In this document: one piece after another, positions 44,732-54,500 of the stretch | How the letters are laid out: the number at the start of each line of letters is the position of its first letter | Position numbering within the stretch: position 1 is the stretch's first letter | Assembly: GCF_002903145.1 (NCBI RefSeq) | Contig: NZ_PPDJ01000008.1 | Location: 124,001-188,000 of the forward strand | Origin: Halobacteriovorax sp. DA5 | GTDB taxonomy: Bacteria > Bdellovibrionota > Bacteriovoracia > Bacteriovoracales > Bacteriovoracaceae | Reading direction: 5' to 3' | Length of the DNA stretch: 64,000 nt | The notes under the pieces: generated by a model | The model's database searches: none | Told to the model about the DNA's origin: nothing | Seen by the model: only the letters and a program-made list of their open reading frames with translations | Made by a program: the position numbers and the translations under genes

Positions 44732-45487
44732 TTATTTTAATAATTCCTTAACGGCGATGTGACTGAGTAAGAAGCCTACTGTTCCTGTCATGTATGTGGC
44801 AGTACCTAGACCACCATCACAATCAAGCTTTAGTGCAGCTGAAGTATTATCTAATTCGCACTTTTTAATCTTCTTAGAAGGCTCTGGTGAATATACACAT
44901 TGAACTTTTGCTTTTGAGCGGCCTAGTGGATAAAGATGTTTCTTTTTTAGCTCTTGCCTTACTTTACGATAAAGCATGTCTTGTTTTGTTTTAGATAACT
45001 CAGCGACTGTAATCATTGTAGGATCAACTTTGCCACCAATGGCCCCAGAACTTACAATTTTGACTTCACGCTTATAGCATTCGTTAATAAGAATTGCTTT
45101 CTCACGAGGGGCATCAATTGTATCAATAATAATTGATGGTGATTCTGCAAAAATCTTTTCCATATTCTTTTCATTGAAAAAGCAATAATGGCAGACGACT
45201 TCACAGTCTGGATTAATAGTAGCGATCCTCTCCTTAAGAGCATCAGCTTTCATCTTTCCATAATTTCCATCATGAGCATGTAGTTGACGATTTGTATTTG
45301 AAACACAGATATCATCAAGATCAACTAAAGTGATTTTGTTAACACCAAGACGTGCGATAGATTCCACACACCAAGTCCCCACTCCGCCAAGGCCAATAAT
45401 CATAAAGTGTGAATCTTTAATAACAGAAAAAGCTTCCGTTCCCAGTAGGGCGGCTATTCCATTAAATCTTTGTTCGTGATTTGACAT
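44732..45487 (-). CDS. tcdA: tRNA threonylcarbamoyladenosine dehydratase
   Basis: About 251 residues from ATG 45487 (MSNHEQRF); the frame continues into the tRNA gene and is not coding there. ThiF/E1-like ATP-dependent enzyme that cyclises t6A37 to ct6A on ANN-decoding tRNAs. Nucleotide site IIGLGGVGTWCVE, the DLDDICVSNTNRQ segment with the conserved Arg, and the FxR start (EQRFNGI) agree with TcdA/CsdL. Lies 29 bases downstream of tRNA-Arg in the same direction. Confidence 0.9.
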   Translation of the reverse strand: MSNHEQRFNGIAALLGTEAFSVIKDSHFMIIGLGGVGTWCVESIARLGVNKITLVDLDDICVSNTNRQLHAHDGNYGKMKADALKERIATINPDCEVVCHYCFFNEKNMEKIFAESPSIIIDTIDAPREKAILINECYKREVKIVSSGAIGGKVDPTMITVAELSKTKQDMLYRKVRQELKKKHLYPLGRSKAKVQCVYSPEPSKKIKKCELDNTSAALKLDCDGGLGTATYMTGTVGFLLSHIAVKELLK

Positions 45488-45516
45488 AGGCTTGTAAAAA
45501 CAGGTGCTTAAGAACA

Positions 45517-45593
45517 TGGCGCACTCGGCAGGAGTCGAACCTGCGACCTTCTGATCCGTAGTCAGACACTCTATCCAGCTGAGCTACGAGTGC
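45517..45593 (-). tRNA. tRNA-Arg (ACG)
   Basis: 77 nt. Acceptor arms GCACTCG and CGAGTGC pair fully, discriminator G, CCA encoded. D arm has the usual AGCTGGATA, the anticodon loop is CTACGGA in a TCTGA/TCAGA stem, and the T loop is TTCGACT. Anticodon ACG needs A34-to-I editing by TadA, which is encoded in this window. Preceded by a strong promoter. Confidence 0.97.
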
Positions 45594-45606
45594 GCATGTA
45601 GAAGTA

Positions 45607-45636
45607 TTTATAGCCCCTAACTGCTCATATTGTCAA
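45607..45636 (-). promoter_or_regulatory. Sigma-70-type promoter of tRNA-Arg
   Basis: TTGACA (45631-45636), 18 bases, then TATAAA (45607-45612), ending 14 bases before the mature tRNA 5' end. A GC-rich GGGG lies just upstream of the -10. Near-perfect consensus; presumably also drives tcdA. Confidence 0.8.
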
Positions 45637-45727
45637 TGCGTTCTTGCATTCAGGGAAATAATTTGTCAGAGAGGGCCAAATCATTGGACAATAGCCTCAA
45701 TTTATTAATTATTTACAGCTATTTTAC

Positions 45728-46603
45728 ATGAACAAATTTCTAATTATATTTTTAATACTTCCACTTTTTTCATTCGCACAAGAAAGTAGTGAACTTCAAC
45801 AATCACTCGAGAAAAGAATAAAGGAAGATGAGCATTCAAATCATACGTCTTCCCTAGTTACAGCACATAGGCCAAATTACATTTTACCAATCACCTATAT
45901 GCACGATCCAAATGAGGCTCCTTATCCTGCAGATGATGAATTAAAAAATATTGAAACAAAGTTTCAACTAAGTTTTAAATTTACGGTCCTCTCGCAAATT
46001 TTTGGTTCGAAAACTGATTTAGATTTTGCCTATACTCAAAAATCTTTTTGGCAACTTTATAATAAGAAAAATTCGGCAGCTTTTAGAGATACTAATTATG
46101 AGCCTGAACTATTTATATCGTTTGAACCACTTAAAGAAGATTGGCGTATTTTTAAAAATTACTACCACTTTGGTTTTGTTCATCAATCAAATGGTAAAGA
46201 CTTACCACTATCTAGAAGCTGGAACAGAGTCTTTGCTACAACATTCTTCGAATGGCAAAAAACTCTTTTTATGCTTAAGGTGTGGTATCGCATAAATGAA
46301 GAGCCAAAATCAGGGCCAACCGATTATACAGGTGATGACAATCCAGACATTACTGATTATCTTGGCTACTTTGAGCTTACAGGTATTCATAAAATAGATG
46401 GGCATACACTTTCTTGGATGGTTAGAAATAACTTAAAAAAAGATAATAAAGGTGCCTTAGAAATCGATTGGTCTTTTCCATTACCTGAAACTCGTCTTAA
46501 AGGTTATGTACAATTTTTTACTGGCTATGGTGAGACACTAATTGATTATGATTACAATATGACTCGCATTGGACTTGGGGTCGCATTTACAGATTGGTTA
46601 TGA
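45728..46603 (+). CDS. pldA: Outer-membrane phospholipase A1
   Basis: 291 residues with a signal peptide (MNKFLIIFLILPLFSFA). Hydrolyses acyl chains of phospholipids in the outer membrane as a calcium-dependent dimer. The catalytic motif is HQSNG (His and Ser), with the Asn of the triad in RSWNRVF; the pattern of alternating strands and a final aromatic-rich strand fits the 12-stranded barrel. Its stop overlaps the start of the MipA-like gene (ATGA), so they form one unit. Confidence 0.9.
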   Translation: MNKFLIIFLILPLFSFAQESSELQQSLEKRIKEDEHSNHTSSLVTAHRPNYILPITYMHDPNEAPYPADDELKNIETKFQLSFKFTVLSQIFGSKTDLDFAYTQKSFWQLYNKKNSAAFRDTNYEPELFISFEPLKEDWRIFKNYYHFGFVHQSNGKDLPLSRSWNRVFATTFFEWQKTLFMLKVWYRINEEPKSGPTDYTGDDNPDITDYLGYFELTGIHKIDGHTLSWMVRNNLKKDNKGALEIDWSFPLPETRLKGYVQFFTGYGETLIDYDYNMTRIGLGVAFTDWL

Positions 46604-47886
46604 TGAAAAAAATCTTAGTTACAATTTTATTCTCTACTTTTACTCTTGCGAGCAACTATAAACCACAGTACTGGGGTATAGGTTTCGGTTACAGAAATGC
46701 GGACATACCATTTAAAGTAAAAGATAAAAAAGTATCTGATATTATTCCACTATTCTTTTACAAGCGTGGTGACTTTCATCTTGACGGGCTATCTGCGCAC
46801 TTCACTTTCTATAGGCCATTAAAAAATCTCAATATTAATTTAATGTCACAATATCGCTTTTTTGACATACCAAAAGATAGTCAAAATACGATTAGAAATG
46901 CCGGTTTTGACTACGGTCTCGAAGCACAATATGAACACTCAAAAATGTGGAGAACAAGTGCTCAACTTCTAGCAGATCATTCAACTAGAAGTTATTTAAC
47001 GTTAAAAACTGAAGCGGATTATGTATGGAAGAATGTATTCTTTCGCCCATATGCTTTTTTAACAATAAGAAGTGCTGAATTTAATAATAAGTATTATGGA
47101 TTAGATGTATCAAGACCTGGGACAGGTTATGAAATTGGAACAGGTGTAAAAGCCGCCATTAGAGTACACAAAGACTTCAACATTCTTACTCATGTAAAAG
47201 TAAGTACTTTGGATAATGAAACAGCAGATGCTCCAACTATTCGCAACCAAGTAAATACTGAAACCTTTTTAGGCATTGGCTTCATGGACCCTCACTTAAT
47301 TCATATGAATGGTCATGATATTTCAAAGCGCACTAAGCTAAAATCTAAAACTTTTGTTAGAGCTGCTTATGCAATGGCCACTCCATCAAACCTAAGCGAT
47401 ATCCTTTCTTTTCATACGGCTACTGATAAATATAATAATGACATGGTTTCTTTTGCCTATGGTATTCCAATGGCCGATAAGTTTCTTGGATCAGATATTC
47501 CCGTTTATCTACTGCCACAATATGTTGGTCACCTTAAAAGTGAAGTTCAAGAAAGAAGTAATGAATTTGCATTAGCAGTAAAGATCTTTATTCCATTTCA
47601 CTGGCCGATTAACTGGCGTCTTGGTTTGGCCGAAGGTATTTCATATGCTGATCAAATTACCTATATCGAAGAATTCGATATTTCAGGAAAGGGATATCGT
47701 AGTAGTAAGTTCATGAATTACTTAGATTTTTCAATCGATTTTAGCTTAGAAAAGGCCGGCCTTAAACATACTTGGCTAGGACTTATGATTCATCATCGCT
47801 CAGCAATTTTTGAATCATCATCTATGTTTGGAAGAATCAAAGGTGGTAGTAACTACATAGGAACTTATATTCAACAAGATCTGTAG
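46600..47886 (+). CDS. MipA/OmpV-like outer-membrane beta-barrel protein
   Basis: About 428 residues from the ATG at 46600 (two adjacent ATG codons; the longer frame starts at TTG inside pldA). A signal peptide (MKKILVTILFSTFTLAS) precedes a MipA/OmpV-like section. At 428 residues it is far longer than typical MipA (about 250); the extra C-terminal part ends with HHRSAIFESSSMFGR and GGSNYIGTY, which look like a separate barrel segment. Terminal Gln-Gln-Asp-Leu. Co-translated with the phospholipase. Function of the pair unknown. Confidence 0.68.
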   Translation: MMKKILVTILFSTFTLASNYKPQYWGIGFGYRNADIPFKVKDKKVSDIIPLFFYKRGDFHLDGLSAHFTFYRPLKNLNINLMSQYRFFDIPKDSQNTIRNAGFDYGLEAQYEHSKMWRTSAQLLADHSTRSYLTLKTEADYVWKNVFFRPYAFLTIRSAEFNNKYYGLDVSRPGTGYEIGTGVKAAIRVHKDFNILTHVKVSTLDNETADAPTIRNQVNTETFLGIGFMDPHLIHMNGHDISKRTKLKSKTFVRAAYAMATPSNLSDILSFHTATDKYNNDMVSFAYGIPMADKFLGSDIPVYLLPQYVGHLKSEVQERSNEFALAVKIFIPFHWPINWRLGLAEGISYADQITYIEEFDISGKGYRSSKFMNYLDFSIDFSLEKAGLKHTWLGLMIHHRSAIFESSSMFGRIKGGSNYIGTYIQQDL

Positions 47887-48023
47887 AATCCCCGAAGGTT
47901 TAAATTAAAAAAGTTGAAAAACTCAATGATTTCAATAATCTCTATAGTGGAAAATTCTTCTTTCCTGACTATTATCAGTAAAATTTCGCTCTAGAAACAT
48001 GATATTCATCCGATAATGAGTGC

Positions 48024-49520
48024 ATGAAAAATATAAACTATGTATTCACTCCATTATTTTTATCGACCACTATCACAGGACTTAGCGTTTACTATAGTCA
48101 GATTAGTCTAACTCAAGGACTTGCTTTCTTTAGTGCACTTATTCCTTTCACAATCTTTGCAGTTAAAGAAAGAAGAAAGCATCGAATTAATCTTCAATCA
48201 TTTGTACAAAAGCTAGATTACTTACAACGAAATATCGTTGGAACGAATGCACAGTTTTTTGAATCATGTGAGCAACTAGACGAAAGTACAGAAGAGCAAG
48301 CAAGTGCCGTTATTCAAACAAGTGCAACGAGTGATGAAATCAGTGCCATGATTACTAAAACGACAGGATCAATTGACTCATTTGAAGCAAATATAAAAGA
48401 GATCAATGGACTAATCAGTAGAAGTGATCACTCTCTATCTAAACTTGAAAAGAATATCCAATCAAGTTTAACAACAAGTCGTGATATTACTAATTCTCTT
48501 AGTGATATCGTTGTGAATCTAAATGGATTCCTATCAACATTTACTGACGTTGAATCAAAAGCAATGCTTATTAATGATATTGTCTTCCAAACAAAACTAC
48601 TTTCATTCAATGCTTCGGTTGAAGCCGCACGTGCTGGTGAGCACGGAAAAGGGTTTTCAGTTGTAGCGGAAGAAATCGGTAAGCTTGCATCAACTAGTGG
48701 AGAAAGTGCTGAGGCGATCAATGCGACTCTTCATGAAGCACAATTAAAACTTAATACTCTAATTTCAAATATTCAAGAGAACAGCAAAAGCCTTAACGAA
48801 AGGCTTGATCAAACAGCAGACTCTTGTGACAACACACTTCAAGAATTTAGACACAGTTTTAATCAAACTAATGATGAAACAATGAAGATGAACGAGCAAA
48901 TTCAAGAAGTAACAATTGCGGCGAAGGAACAGGAGAATGGTGTTATCGAACTTCGTGATGCAATTCACGCAATTAATAACTCGACTCAAAGAAGTGCACT
49001 TGTTGTATCGCAAACACTAAATCTAGCAAATACAATTAGTCAGTACCTAGGTGAACTTTCGGGATCTATTAATAACACTAAGAAAACACAAAATATTACA
49101 ATTAACGAAAACATTGAATTAATCCCTTGGGAAGATAAGTACAACATTGGAATTTCAAAAGTAGATGGTGAACACCAAGAATTACTACGTAAAATTAATG
49201 GCCTTATTAATTCAATGAATACTGGTAGAGGTATGAAAGAAGCTTTCCAGACGCTTAAAGAATACACTGTGTTCCATTTTGATGAAGAAGAAGAATACAT
49301 GTTAAGCATTAACTACCCTTCTTATGAATCACATAAAAGGGTACACGAGAAACTTCTATCTGCCGTAGCACGTTTTGAACAACAGCTACACAATGGAACG
49401 CTAGAAAAAGATAAGCTAGCAAGTTTCTTAAAGAACTGGTTATTTACACATATTATGGGTATTGATACTAAATATGCAGATCATGCGAAAAAGCAGCGAA
49501 CGACAAAGTTCGCTGCCTAA
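48024..49520 (+). CDS. Methyl-accepting chemotaxis protein with bacteriohemerythrin tail
   Basis: 498 residues. Two short membrane helices near the N-terminus (about 8-50), no periplasmic ligand domain, then a cytoplasmic coiled coil with the signalling hairpin ([20 protein letters not shown], then [10 protein letters not shown]). The C-terminal 130 residues are a bacteriohemerythrin: [21 protein letters not shown], then [19 protein letters not shown] and [10 protein letters not shown] hold the His/Glu/Asp ligands of a di-iron O2 site. It probably steers swimming by oxygen or redox. CCGATAAT just upstream of the ATG recalls a sigma-28 -10, but no well-spaced -35 was found. Confidence 0.92.
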   Translation: MKNINYVFTPLFLSTTITGLSVYYSQISLTQGLAFFSALIPFTIFAVKERRKHRINLQSFVQKLDYLQRNIVGTNAQFFESCEQLDESTEEQASAVIQTSATSDEISAMITKTTGSIDSFEANIKEINGLISRSDHSLSKLEKNIQSSLTTSRDITNSLSDIVVNLNGFLSTFTDVESKAMLINDIVFQTKLLSFNASVEAARAGEHGKGFSVVAEEIGKLASTSGESAEAINATLHEAQLKLNTLISNIQENSKSLNERLDQTADSCDNTLQEFRHSFNQTNDETMKMNEQIQEVTIAAKEQENGVIELRDAIHAINNSTQRSALVVSQTLNLANTISQYLGELSGSINNTKKTQNITINENIELIPWEDKYNIGISKVDGEHQELLRKINGLINSMNTGRGMKEAFQTLKEYTVFHFDEEEEYMLSINYPSYESHKRVHEKLLSAVARFEQQLHNGTLEKDKLASFLKNWLFTHIMGIDTKYADHAKKQRTTKFAA

Positions 49521-49526
49521 GCAAAA

Positions 49527-50507
49527 TTAGAATTCGGGATAAAAAACTTTCGCGAATCGAGAATAATTTTCAAATTGAGGCATATGCCCTAGGCCATCTA
49601 ATTCAATCAATTTTAGCTTAGGGTTATTTTTCTTTATGTCTTTACCAAGTTTTTGATATTGACCAAGTTTTCTCTTCACACCTTTTTTCTTCCACCCTCG
49701 ACCTGGACCAGTTCGGTCACGAGTTCCTAAAATTAAAACTGTTTTTGCTTTAATTTTTGGAAATTTAACAACAATATTATCATTGAATATTGGCCCGTAA
49801 GTTAAAGCGGCATTCCAGGCAACAACATCATAATCAGGACCATTTAGCCATCCTTTAAAAGGAGTCAGAAGCTCTTCATAAGAATCGGCCCAAGTGCCAT
49901 CATAGTAGTTTTTCTTTTGATAGTTTCTCGCACCATCAACTGTTTTATTTTTTTCAATATTATAAAAGAAGTCAGGATCTTTATATTCAGCATAATCCAG
50001 ATAGGCTTCAAGACCGATTGGATTTACTAGAATAATTTTTTTAATATCTCGATACATTGAACCCATATTTACTGCAAGCATCCCTCCCATAGAGTGACCA
50101 ACAAGAGTATATTTTTTTACGCCTATCGATTTTAGTAGATCATGAGTGTTCTTTGCCAACTGAGGAAAGCTGTAGCTATAGCTCTTTGGTTTAGAGCTTT
50201 TCCCAAAGCCAATTTGATCAGGAATGATAACTCGGTAACCTTTCTTCACAAGATCATTTGCGACTCTCTCCCAATAAAATCCTGCAAAATTTTTACCGTG
50301 CAGAAGTACTGCTACTTTATGTTTCGAACTTCCTATATCCATATAGCGCATTTTTAGCTTTTGCCTTTGTGACGAAAGTTCAAAAGTCTTTACAGGAAAT
50401 GGGTAGCTAAATTCAGTTAATTCAGCGTCAAAGCTCAATTCATTTTTTGTATTAGTGGAACAAGATACAAGAAACACCGCTAGAATTAGCGTAGTTATAA
50501 TTTTCAT
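49527..50507 (-). CDS. Alpha/beta-hydrolase lipoprotein
   Basis: 326 residues. Lipobox LVSC (Cys about 16) anchors it in a membrane. Hydrolase-fold landmarks: oxyanion VLLHGKNFAGFYW, nucleophile GHSMGGM, an acid near ILGTRDRTGPGR and histidine in LDGLGHMPQFEN. It may be an esterase or epoxide-type hydrolase; substrate unknown. The ribosome-binding site AAAGGAT is buried in the 3' arm of a long hairpin immediately upstream of the ATG (50509-50560), suggesting translational control. Converges with the chemotaxis gene, 6 bases apart. Confidence 0.85.
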   Translation of the reverse strand: MKIITTLILAVFLVSCSTNTKNELSFDAELTEFSYPFPVKTFELSSQRQKLKMRYMDIGSSKHKVAVLLHGKNFAGFYWERVANDLVKKGYRVIIPDQIGFGKSSKPKSYSYSFPQLAKNTHDLLKSIGVKKYTLVGHSMGGMLAVNMGSMYRDIKKIILVNPIGLEAYLDYAEYKDPDFFYNIEKNKTVDGARNYQKKNYYDGTWADSYEELLTPFKGWLNGPDYDVVAWNAALTYGPIFNDNIVVKFPKIKAKTVLILGTRDRTGPGRGWKKKGVKRKLGQYQKLGKDIKKNNPKLKLIELDGLGHMPQFENYSRFAKVFYPEF

Positions 50508-50508
50508 T

Positions 50509-50560
50509 TTACATCCTTTGTTAGCTTTCTAAATTTTAAAAATGACTAACAAGGATGTAA
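50509..50560 (-). promoter_or_regulatory. Ribosome-binding-site-sequestering hairpin of the hydrolase leader
   Basis: Read on the minus strand, TTACATCCTTGTTAG pairs with CTAACAAAGGATGTAA over 15 base pairs with one bulged A, leaving a 21-base AT-rich loop. The 3' arm contains the AAAGGAT ribosome-binding site, and the ATG follows one base after the arm. The 5' arm is thus a built-in anti-ribosome-binding sequence. Candidate RNA switch or thermometer, or alternatively a DNA operator. Confidence 0.7.
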
Positions 50561-50574
50561 ACCCATCTAACAAA

Positions 50575-50600
50575 GAGTTAACAAATCAAATGTTTAACTC
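50575..50600 (-). terminator. Possible terminator after the beta-barrel gene
   Basis: GAGTTAAAC and GTTAACTC pair (one bulge) around a 9-base loop just after the 50606-51169 stop codon. The stem is AT-rich and the T-run (CTTTGTT) is interrupted, so termination would be weak. Confidence 0.35.
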
Positions 50601-50605
50601 GGATA

Positions 50606-51169
50606 TTAGATTCGGATACCAAATCCTAATGATGACTGGAGCTCTTCTTTATCATCAGTGAAGATAACATTTACACCTGCATTTAGTGTAAATACATTCA
50701 TTAGATTTATCGCAAGACCGGTACCAGCGTATGGATTAACATAGGTAGCAGGCTCTACAATCGTCGTTACACCGGCTTCTGTTCTTTCGTACTTACTATC
50801 TCTAGCATGAGCACCAGCTCTCAAATACCAATTAAGTGCACGTCCAAGATTAAATGAACTTCTAAGCCCAAGCATATAATTTGTCGATGAATCACTAATA
50901 TCAATACCTGAATCAAATGACTCATCTTCCTTGGCCTGAGTTACCTCTGCTTCAAGTGATAGGTACTTTGGTCCATAATTAGCTCTAAGGCCATAAAACA
51001 GACGACTAGACGTATGAGGAGTAGGAAGAATTTTTTGTACACGCTCATATCCTACAACTGGTTCAATTTCTAGATTGCCACTTTTAAAGCCACCAAAACT
51101 TCGCCCTTGAGCAAAAGTAGAAAGAGAAATAATAATTGTCAGTACTGCTAATAATAGTTGAGTCTTCAT
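50606..51169 (-). CDS. Small outer-membrane beta-barrel protein
   Basis: 187 residues with a signal peptide (MKTQLLLAVLTIIISLSTFA). Eight or so alternating hydrophobic strands (YGLRANYG, YMLGLRSSFNLG, WYLRAGAHA, TLNAGVNVIF, SSLGFGIRI) suggest an 8-stranded barrel of OmpX/OmpW/porin_OMP_b-brl type. Function unknown. Possibly co-transcribed with the hydrolase lipoprotein downstream. Confidence 0.65.
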   Translation of the reverse strand: MKTQLLLAVLTIIISLSTFAQGRSFGGFKSGNLEIEPVVGYERVQKILPTPHTSSRLFYGLRANYGPKYLSLEAEVTQAKEDESFDSGIDISDSSTNYMLGLRSSFNLGRALNWYLRAGAHARDSKYERTEAGVTTIVEPATYVNPYAGTGLAINLMNVFTLNAGVNVIFTDDKEELQSSLGFGIRI

Positions 51170-51242
51170 GAGCTTATTATCGCATGTCTATAGGGGCAAC
51201 GTATCGAAGGGGTAAATTTGGCCTAACCTTAAATTTAGGCAC

Positions 51243-51266
51243 AAAAAAAGATCGCTTTTGCGATCT
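51243..51266 (-). terminator. Rho-independent terminator after the tRNA-Ser genes
   Basis: AGATCGC-AAAA-GCGATCT on the minus strand followed by seven T. Ends the transcript of the two serine tRNAs. Confidence 0.9.
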
Positions 51267-51289
51267 GATAATAATTGGGAATTTTAAAA

Positions 51290-51377
51290 TGGCGGAGAAG
51301 GCGAGATTTGAACTCGCGGTACCCGGAGGTACGACACCTTAGCAAGGTGCTGGATTCGGCCACTCTCCCACTTCTCC
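51290..51377 (-). tRNA. tRNA-Ser (GCT)
   Basis: 88 nt, class II with a long variable arm (GTCGTACCTCCGGGTACC). Acceptor GGAGAAG pairs with CTTCTCC; anticodon GCT lies in a CACCTTGCTAAGGTG stem-loop; T loop TTCAAAT; CCA encoded. Second gene of the serine tRNA pair. Confidence 0.97.
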
Positions 51378-51391
51378 ATTAAGAAAAAAAG

Positions 51392-51477
51392 TGGCGGAGG
51401 ACACAGGATTCGAACCTGCGGAGCTCGCGCTCAACGGTTTTCAAAACCGCCGCTTTCGACCACTCAGCCAATCCTCC
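51392..51477 (-). tRNA. tRNA-Ser (TGA)
   Basis: 86 nt, class II. Acceptor GGAGGAT with GTCCTCC (G-T at the inner pair), anticodon TGA in a CGGTTTTGAAAACCG stem-loop, variable arm TTGAGCGCGAGCTCC, T loop TTCGAAT, CCA encoded. First gene after the promoter at 51512-51540; 14 bases before tRNA-Ser(GCT). Confidence 0.97.
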
Positions 51478-51497
51478 GCAAAATACAAATATTTTGC
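51478..51497 (-). repeat. Inverted repeat at the tRNA-Ser 5' leader
   Basis: GCAAAATA-CAAA-TATTTTGC (plus strand), a perfect 8-base inverted repeat touching the first base of tRNA-Ser(TGA). The precursor would carry a hairpin right before the RNase P cleavage site. Confidence 0.6.
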
Positions 51498-51511
51498 ATT
51501 CGTGAGATATA

Positions 51512-51540
51512 TTATTAAGATTCTTACACACATTTGTCAA
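51512..51540 (-). promoter_or_regulatory. Sigma-70-type promoter of the tRNA-Ser pair
   Basis: TTGACA (51535-51540), exactly 17 bases, then TAATAA (51512-51517). The -35 box overlaps the stop codon of the giant TPR gene, so the promoter sits at the very end of that gene. Confidence 0.82.
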
Positions 51541-54500
51541 CGCTTTAATGCATTTATTAATGCAAGAATATTTTCCCTGTCTCTTGCAGCTGGGCTAAGC
51601 GTCAAATATCTCTGAAATTTATCAATTGCAAGGTTAGGTTGACCTAGCTCTTTATAGAGAAATCCCATCATCTTATTTAAGTCCGCATCGTTCGGATTAA
51701 GCCTGTTAGCGCGCTGAAAGAACTGTAGCGAGGGTACAAACTCTCGTGTTTGAAACGTTAGCTTACCCATTGAAAAGATCGCATCAAAGTAGTTCTTATT
51801 AATCTGGATTGCCTTAGATAAATTCTTTTTGGCCTCCTGAACTTTTTTGCCTATTAAATAAATTTCTCCTAGTACATAGTAACCAAATTCAGAATTAGGA
51901 TGCTTTTCAATTTCAACAAGTGCTGCTTTCTCTGCTTCTTTAAACTTTCTCTGGCTGAATAAAATTTTAGAACGATAATAATTAATTCTAGGATATGTAG
52001 GTAATCTCTTTTCTAAAATATCGATATGTTGATTAGCAAGGCCAAAATTATTCATATGAATATAAGTAATAATCAACTTCTCTCTTACAAGAAGATTTCC
52101 AGGCTCATAGACAAGTAACTTAATAGCATTCTCTACAAGTTCTTTATAATTTCTTTCAATTTCTGAAACTTCTACTAAGTAAGAATAAAGTGCACCATCT
52201 TTCTTATTAAGACGATCTAGTACTTCTTTCATTTCACGATAAGCTTCATAGTTTTGATCACGATAGTAGAAGACAGCAATTTGGCCATATAACTTTGGAT
52301 TATCTCTATGCTCTAATAATTCTTGGCGTAGATATCCAATAGCGGTTGTAACACCGTCTGTTTCATAAAGGACCTTACTATTTAAAATCTTATAATCAAT
52401 ATTAGAGGGATTCAGTCCCATCGCTTCATTAAGGAAAATCTTAGTTTGTTTGAATCTCTTATTCTTAAAAGCAATTTTGGCCATTTCAAATTGAGCAACA
52501 TCACTTAATGGGTTAACTCTTATGGCTGCTTTAAATTTATCAAATGCCATTTTATCATTTGAAATAAGATTGTAGTAAAGACCAAGTAACATATGAAATT
52601 CAAAGGTCTCTCTAAACTTCTCACTTGTTGAAAGTGCCGATAATAAGCGTTTGGCCTCATCCTTCTTATAAGACATTATATTGGCCTTAATAAGTGCGTA
52701 GTTGATACGTGGGTTAACTGGATGTAATGCTCTTAGCTTTGTAAGCGTCGTGATAGCAAAGTCAAAATACCCTCTTTTAACTTGCAACTCTGCTAAATAG
52801 AGTTTTGCATCAATACTTGTTTCATCTAATGAAACAGCTCTAAGGGCCAACTCAAATGCTCTATCCCAGTTTAGAAGAGCGACTTCGTCCTTAGATTGTC
52901 TAATTAAGACTTTAATCTTACTCGTTGAAATAACCTTCTGTGTAAGATCACTACCTGCAACATCCAAAGTTGCTAGAGTGTCGCGTAGAGATTCGTCATC
53001 ATATATTTTTAATGATTGTTGAAAAAGCTTAGTCGCACCCTGGATGTCTTTATTATAAGCTTTAATAAAGCCCATAAATTTTAAACCCTGAGCAAAATTA
53101 TAAGGAGATCCACCACCGTATTTTGCAATCAAAATTGATGCAATCTTATTAAGCTCCCCCATCTTTTCTAACTCTAAAAGTAAATCACCATAGATGATTA
53201 GAAATCGATAATCACTTTGAAATTTAGACTGATTCTCTGTAATAAGCTTTAAGGCCTGAGTACTATTTTCATTTAAAAGCAAATAATTAACCATCGCATC
53301 GATAGATTCGACGGTTCTAATTTTTGCGTTAAAAAGCTTATCATAGACAATCTTTGCCTTTTCAAGCTCTCCCGCCTTAAGTAGATAATTTAGATAAATT
53401 GAAAATAGCTTAATCGATGGTTTATTTGATTTTAAATAATTATATCTTTCTATTGTAAATATGGCAGTTTCATACTTTTGAAAGTAAGCATAGAATTGAG
53501 CTGCACCAATTACAACGTCAATATCAGATAAGAGCTTCGAGTCTTCGATTCTAATCAACTTCGATAATACTTGTCCCGCTTCAAACTTATTTTGAGTATC
53601 AATTAGTAAATCACTATACGAATGTATTAGTTTGCTTATCGCCGGATTACCTGAGAACTTATATCGAAGTGAAAGATTAAATTTGTTTGCAGCACTGATT
53701 CTGTTTACGAATCCATCTTTTTTAAAAAAAGCCAAACCTTCTGTATAAGCAATCTGAGCCTTTTGAGGCTGTGCGATTTCAGTTGCAACAGGAAAGGAGA
53801 TTTTTGGAACAACTACTGTCTCAATTTCCTTCTTTTCTTCCGGCATTAAAAATATAATGGCCACGACCAAAAAGAGTGCAACAGTAAGGTTTCTTTTCTT
53901 ATTACTTGTTACTATTTTTTTCTCGGCCTTCTTCTCGATAATTTTCTTTTTAGGCTTCTTTTTGAGTCTACGCTCTTCTTGCATAATCTGAAGTTCAATA
54001 TCACTATAATCTTCAGTTTTTGTAGGAAGCTCTTCCCTCTTAAGTTCTGCAAGATTAAACATCTGTGTTGCAGCATCTGCATCTACGATTTCTTCAGGCT
54101 CTGGCTCAGGCTCTTTTTCTTTGGATTCACCTGATTCACCATTATCATCATCTTCGTCATCAAGATCAAATTCATCTTTGAAATTATTGATGACAACCGT
54201 CTTTGCGATATCCTCATCGTCATCTGCTTGCTGCTTTTGTTTTTTGAGACTTGAAACATTAACAAGAACTGTTTTATCAATTGCAGGAGGCTCTTCCTCT
54301 AATTCGACTTCGTCTCGTGCTTCATCTTCAAGCTCTTTTTTCGCTTTAAATTTTTCTTCAATTTCCTGATAGTCGATATCAATATCTTTATCTTTCGAAA
54401 ATTTGAATTCATTAAATGCGGTTTTATCTTCGCCTATTAACGTATGATGTTTTTGCTCACTATCTGTTTGAGCATATTTCACTTCTTTTTCTGTTTTATC

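Noticed and set aside
45488..45517. Longer N-terminus of TcdA
   Set aside because: The extension reaches the CCA end of the tRNA-Arg gene; the ATG at 45487 gives the family-typical start.
47990..48023. Sigma-28 promoter for the chemotaxis receptor
   Set aside because: CCGATAAT is a good -10 but no TAAA-type -35 is at proper distance, and the start codon follows too closely; not annotated as a promoter.
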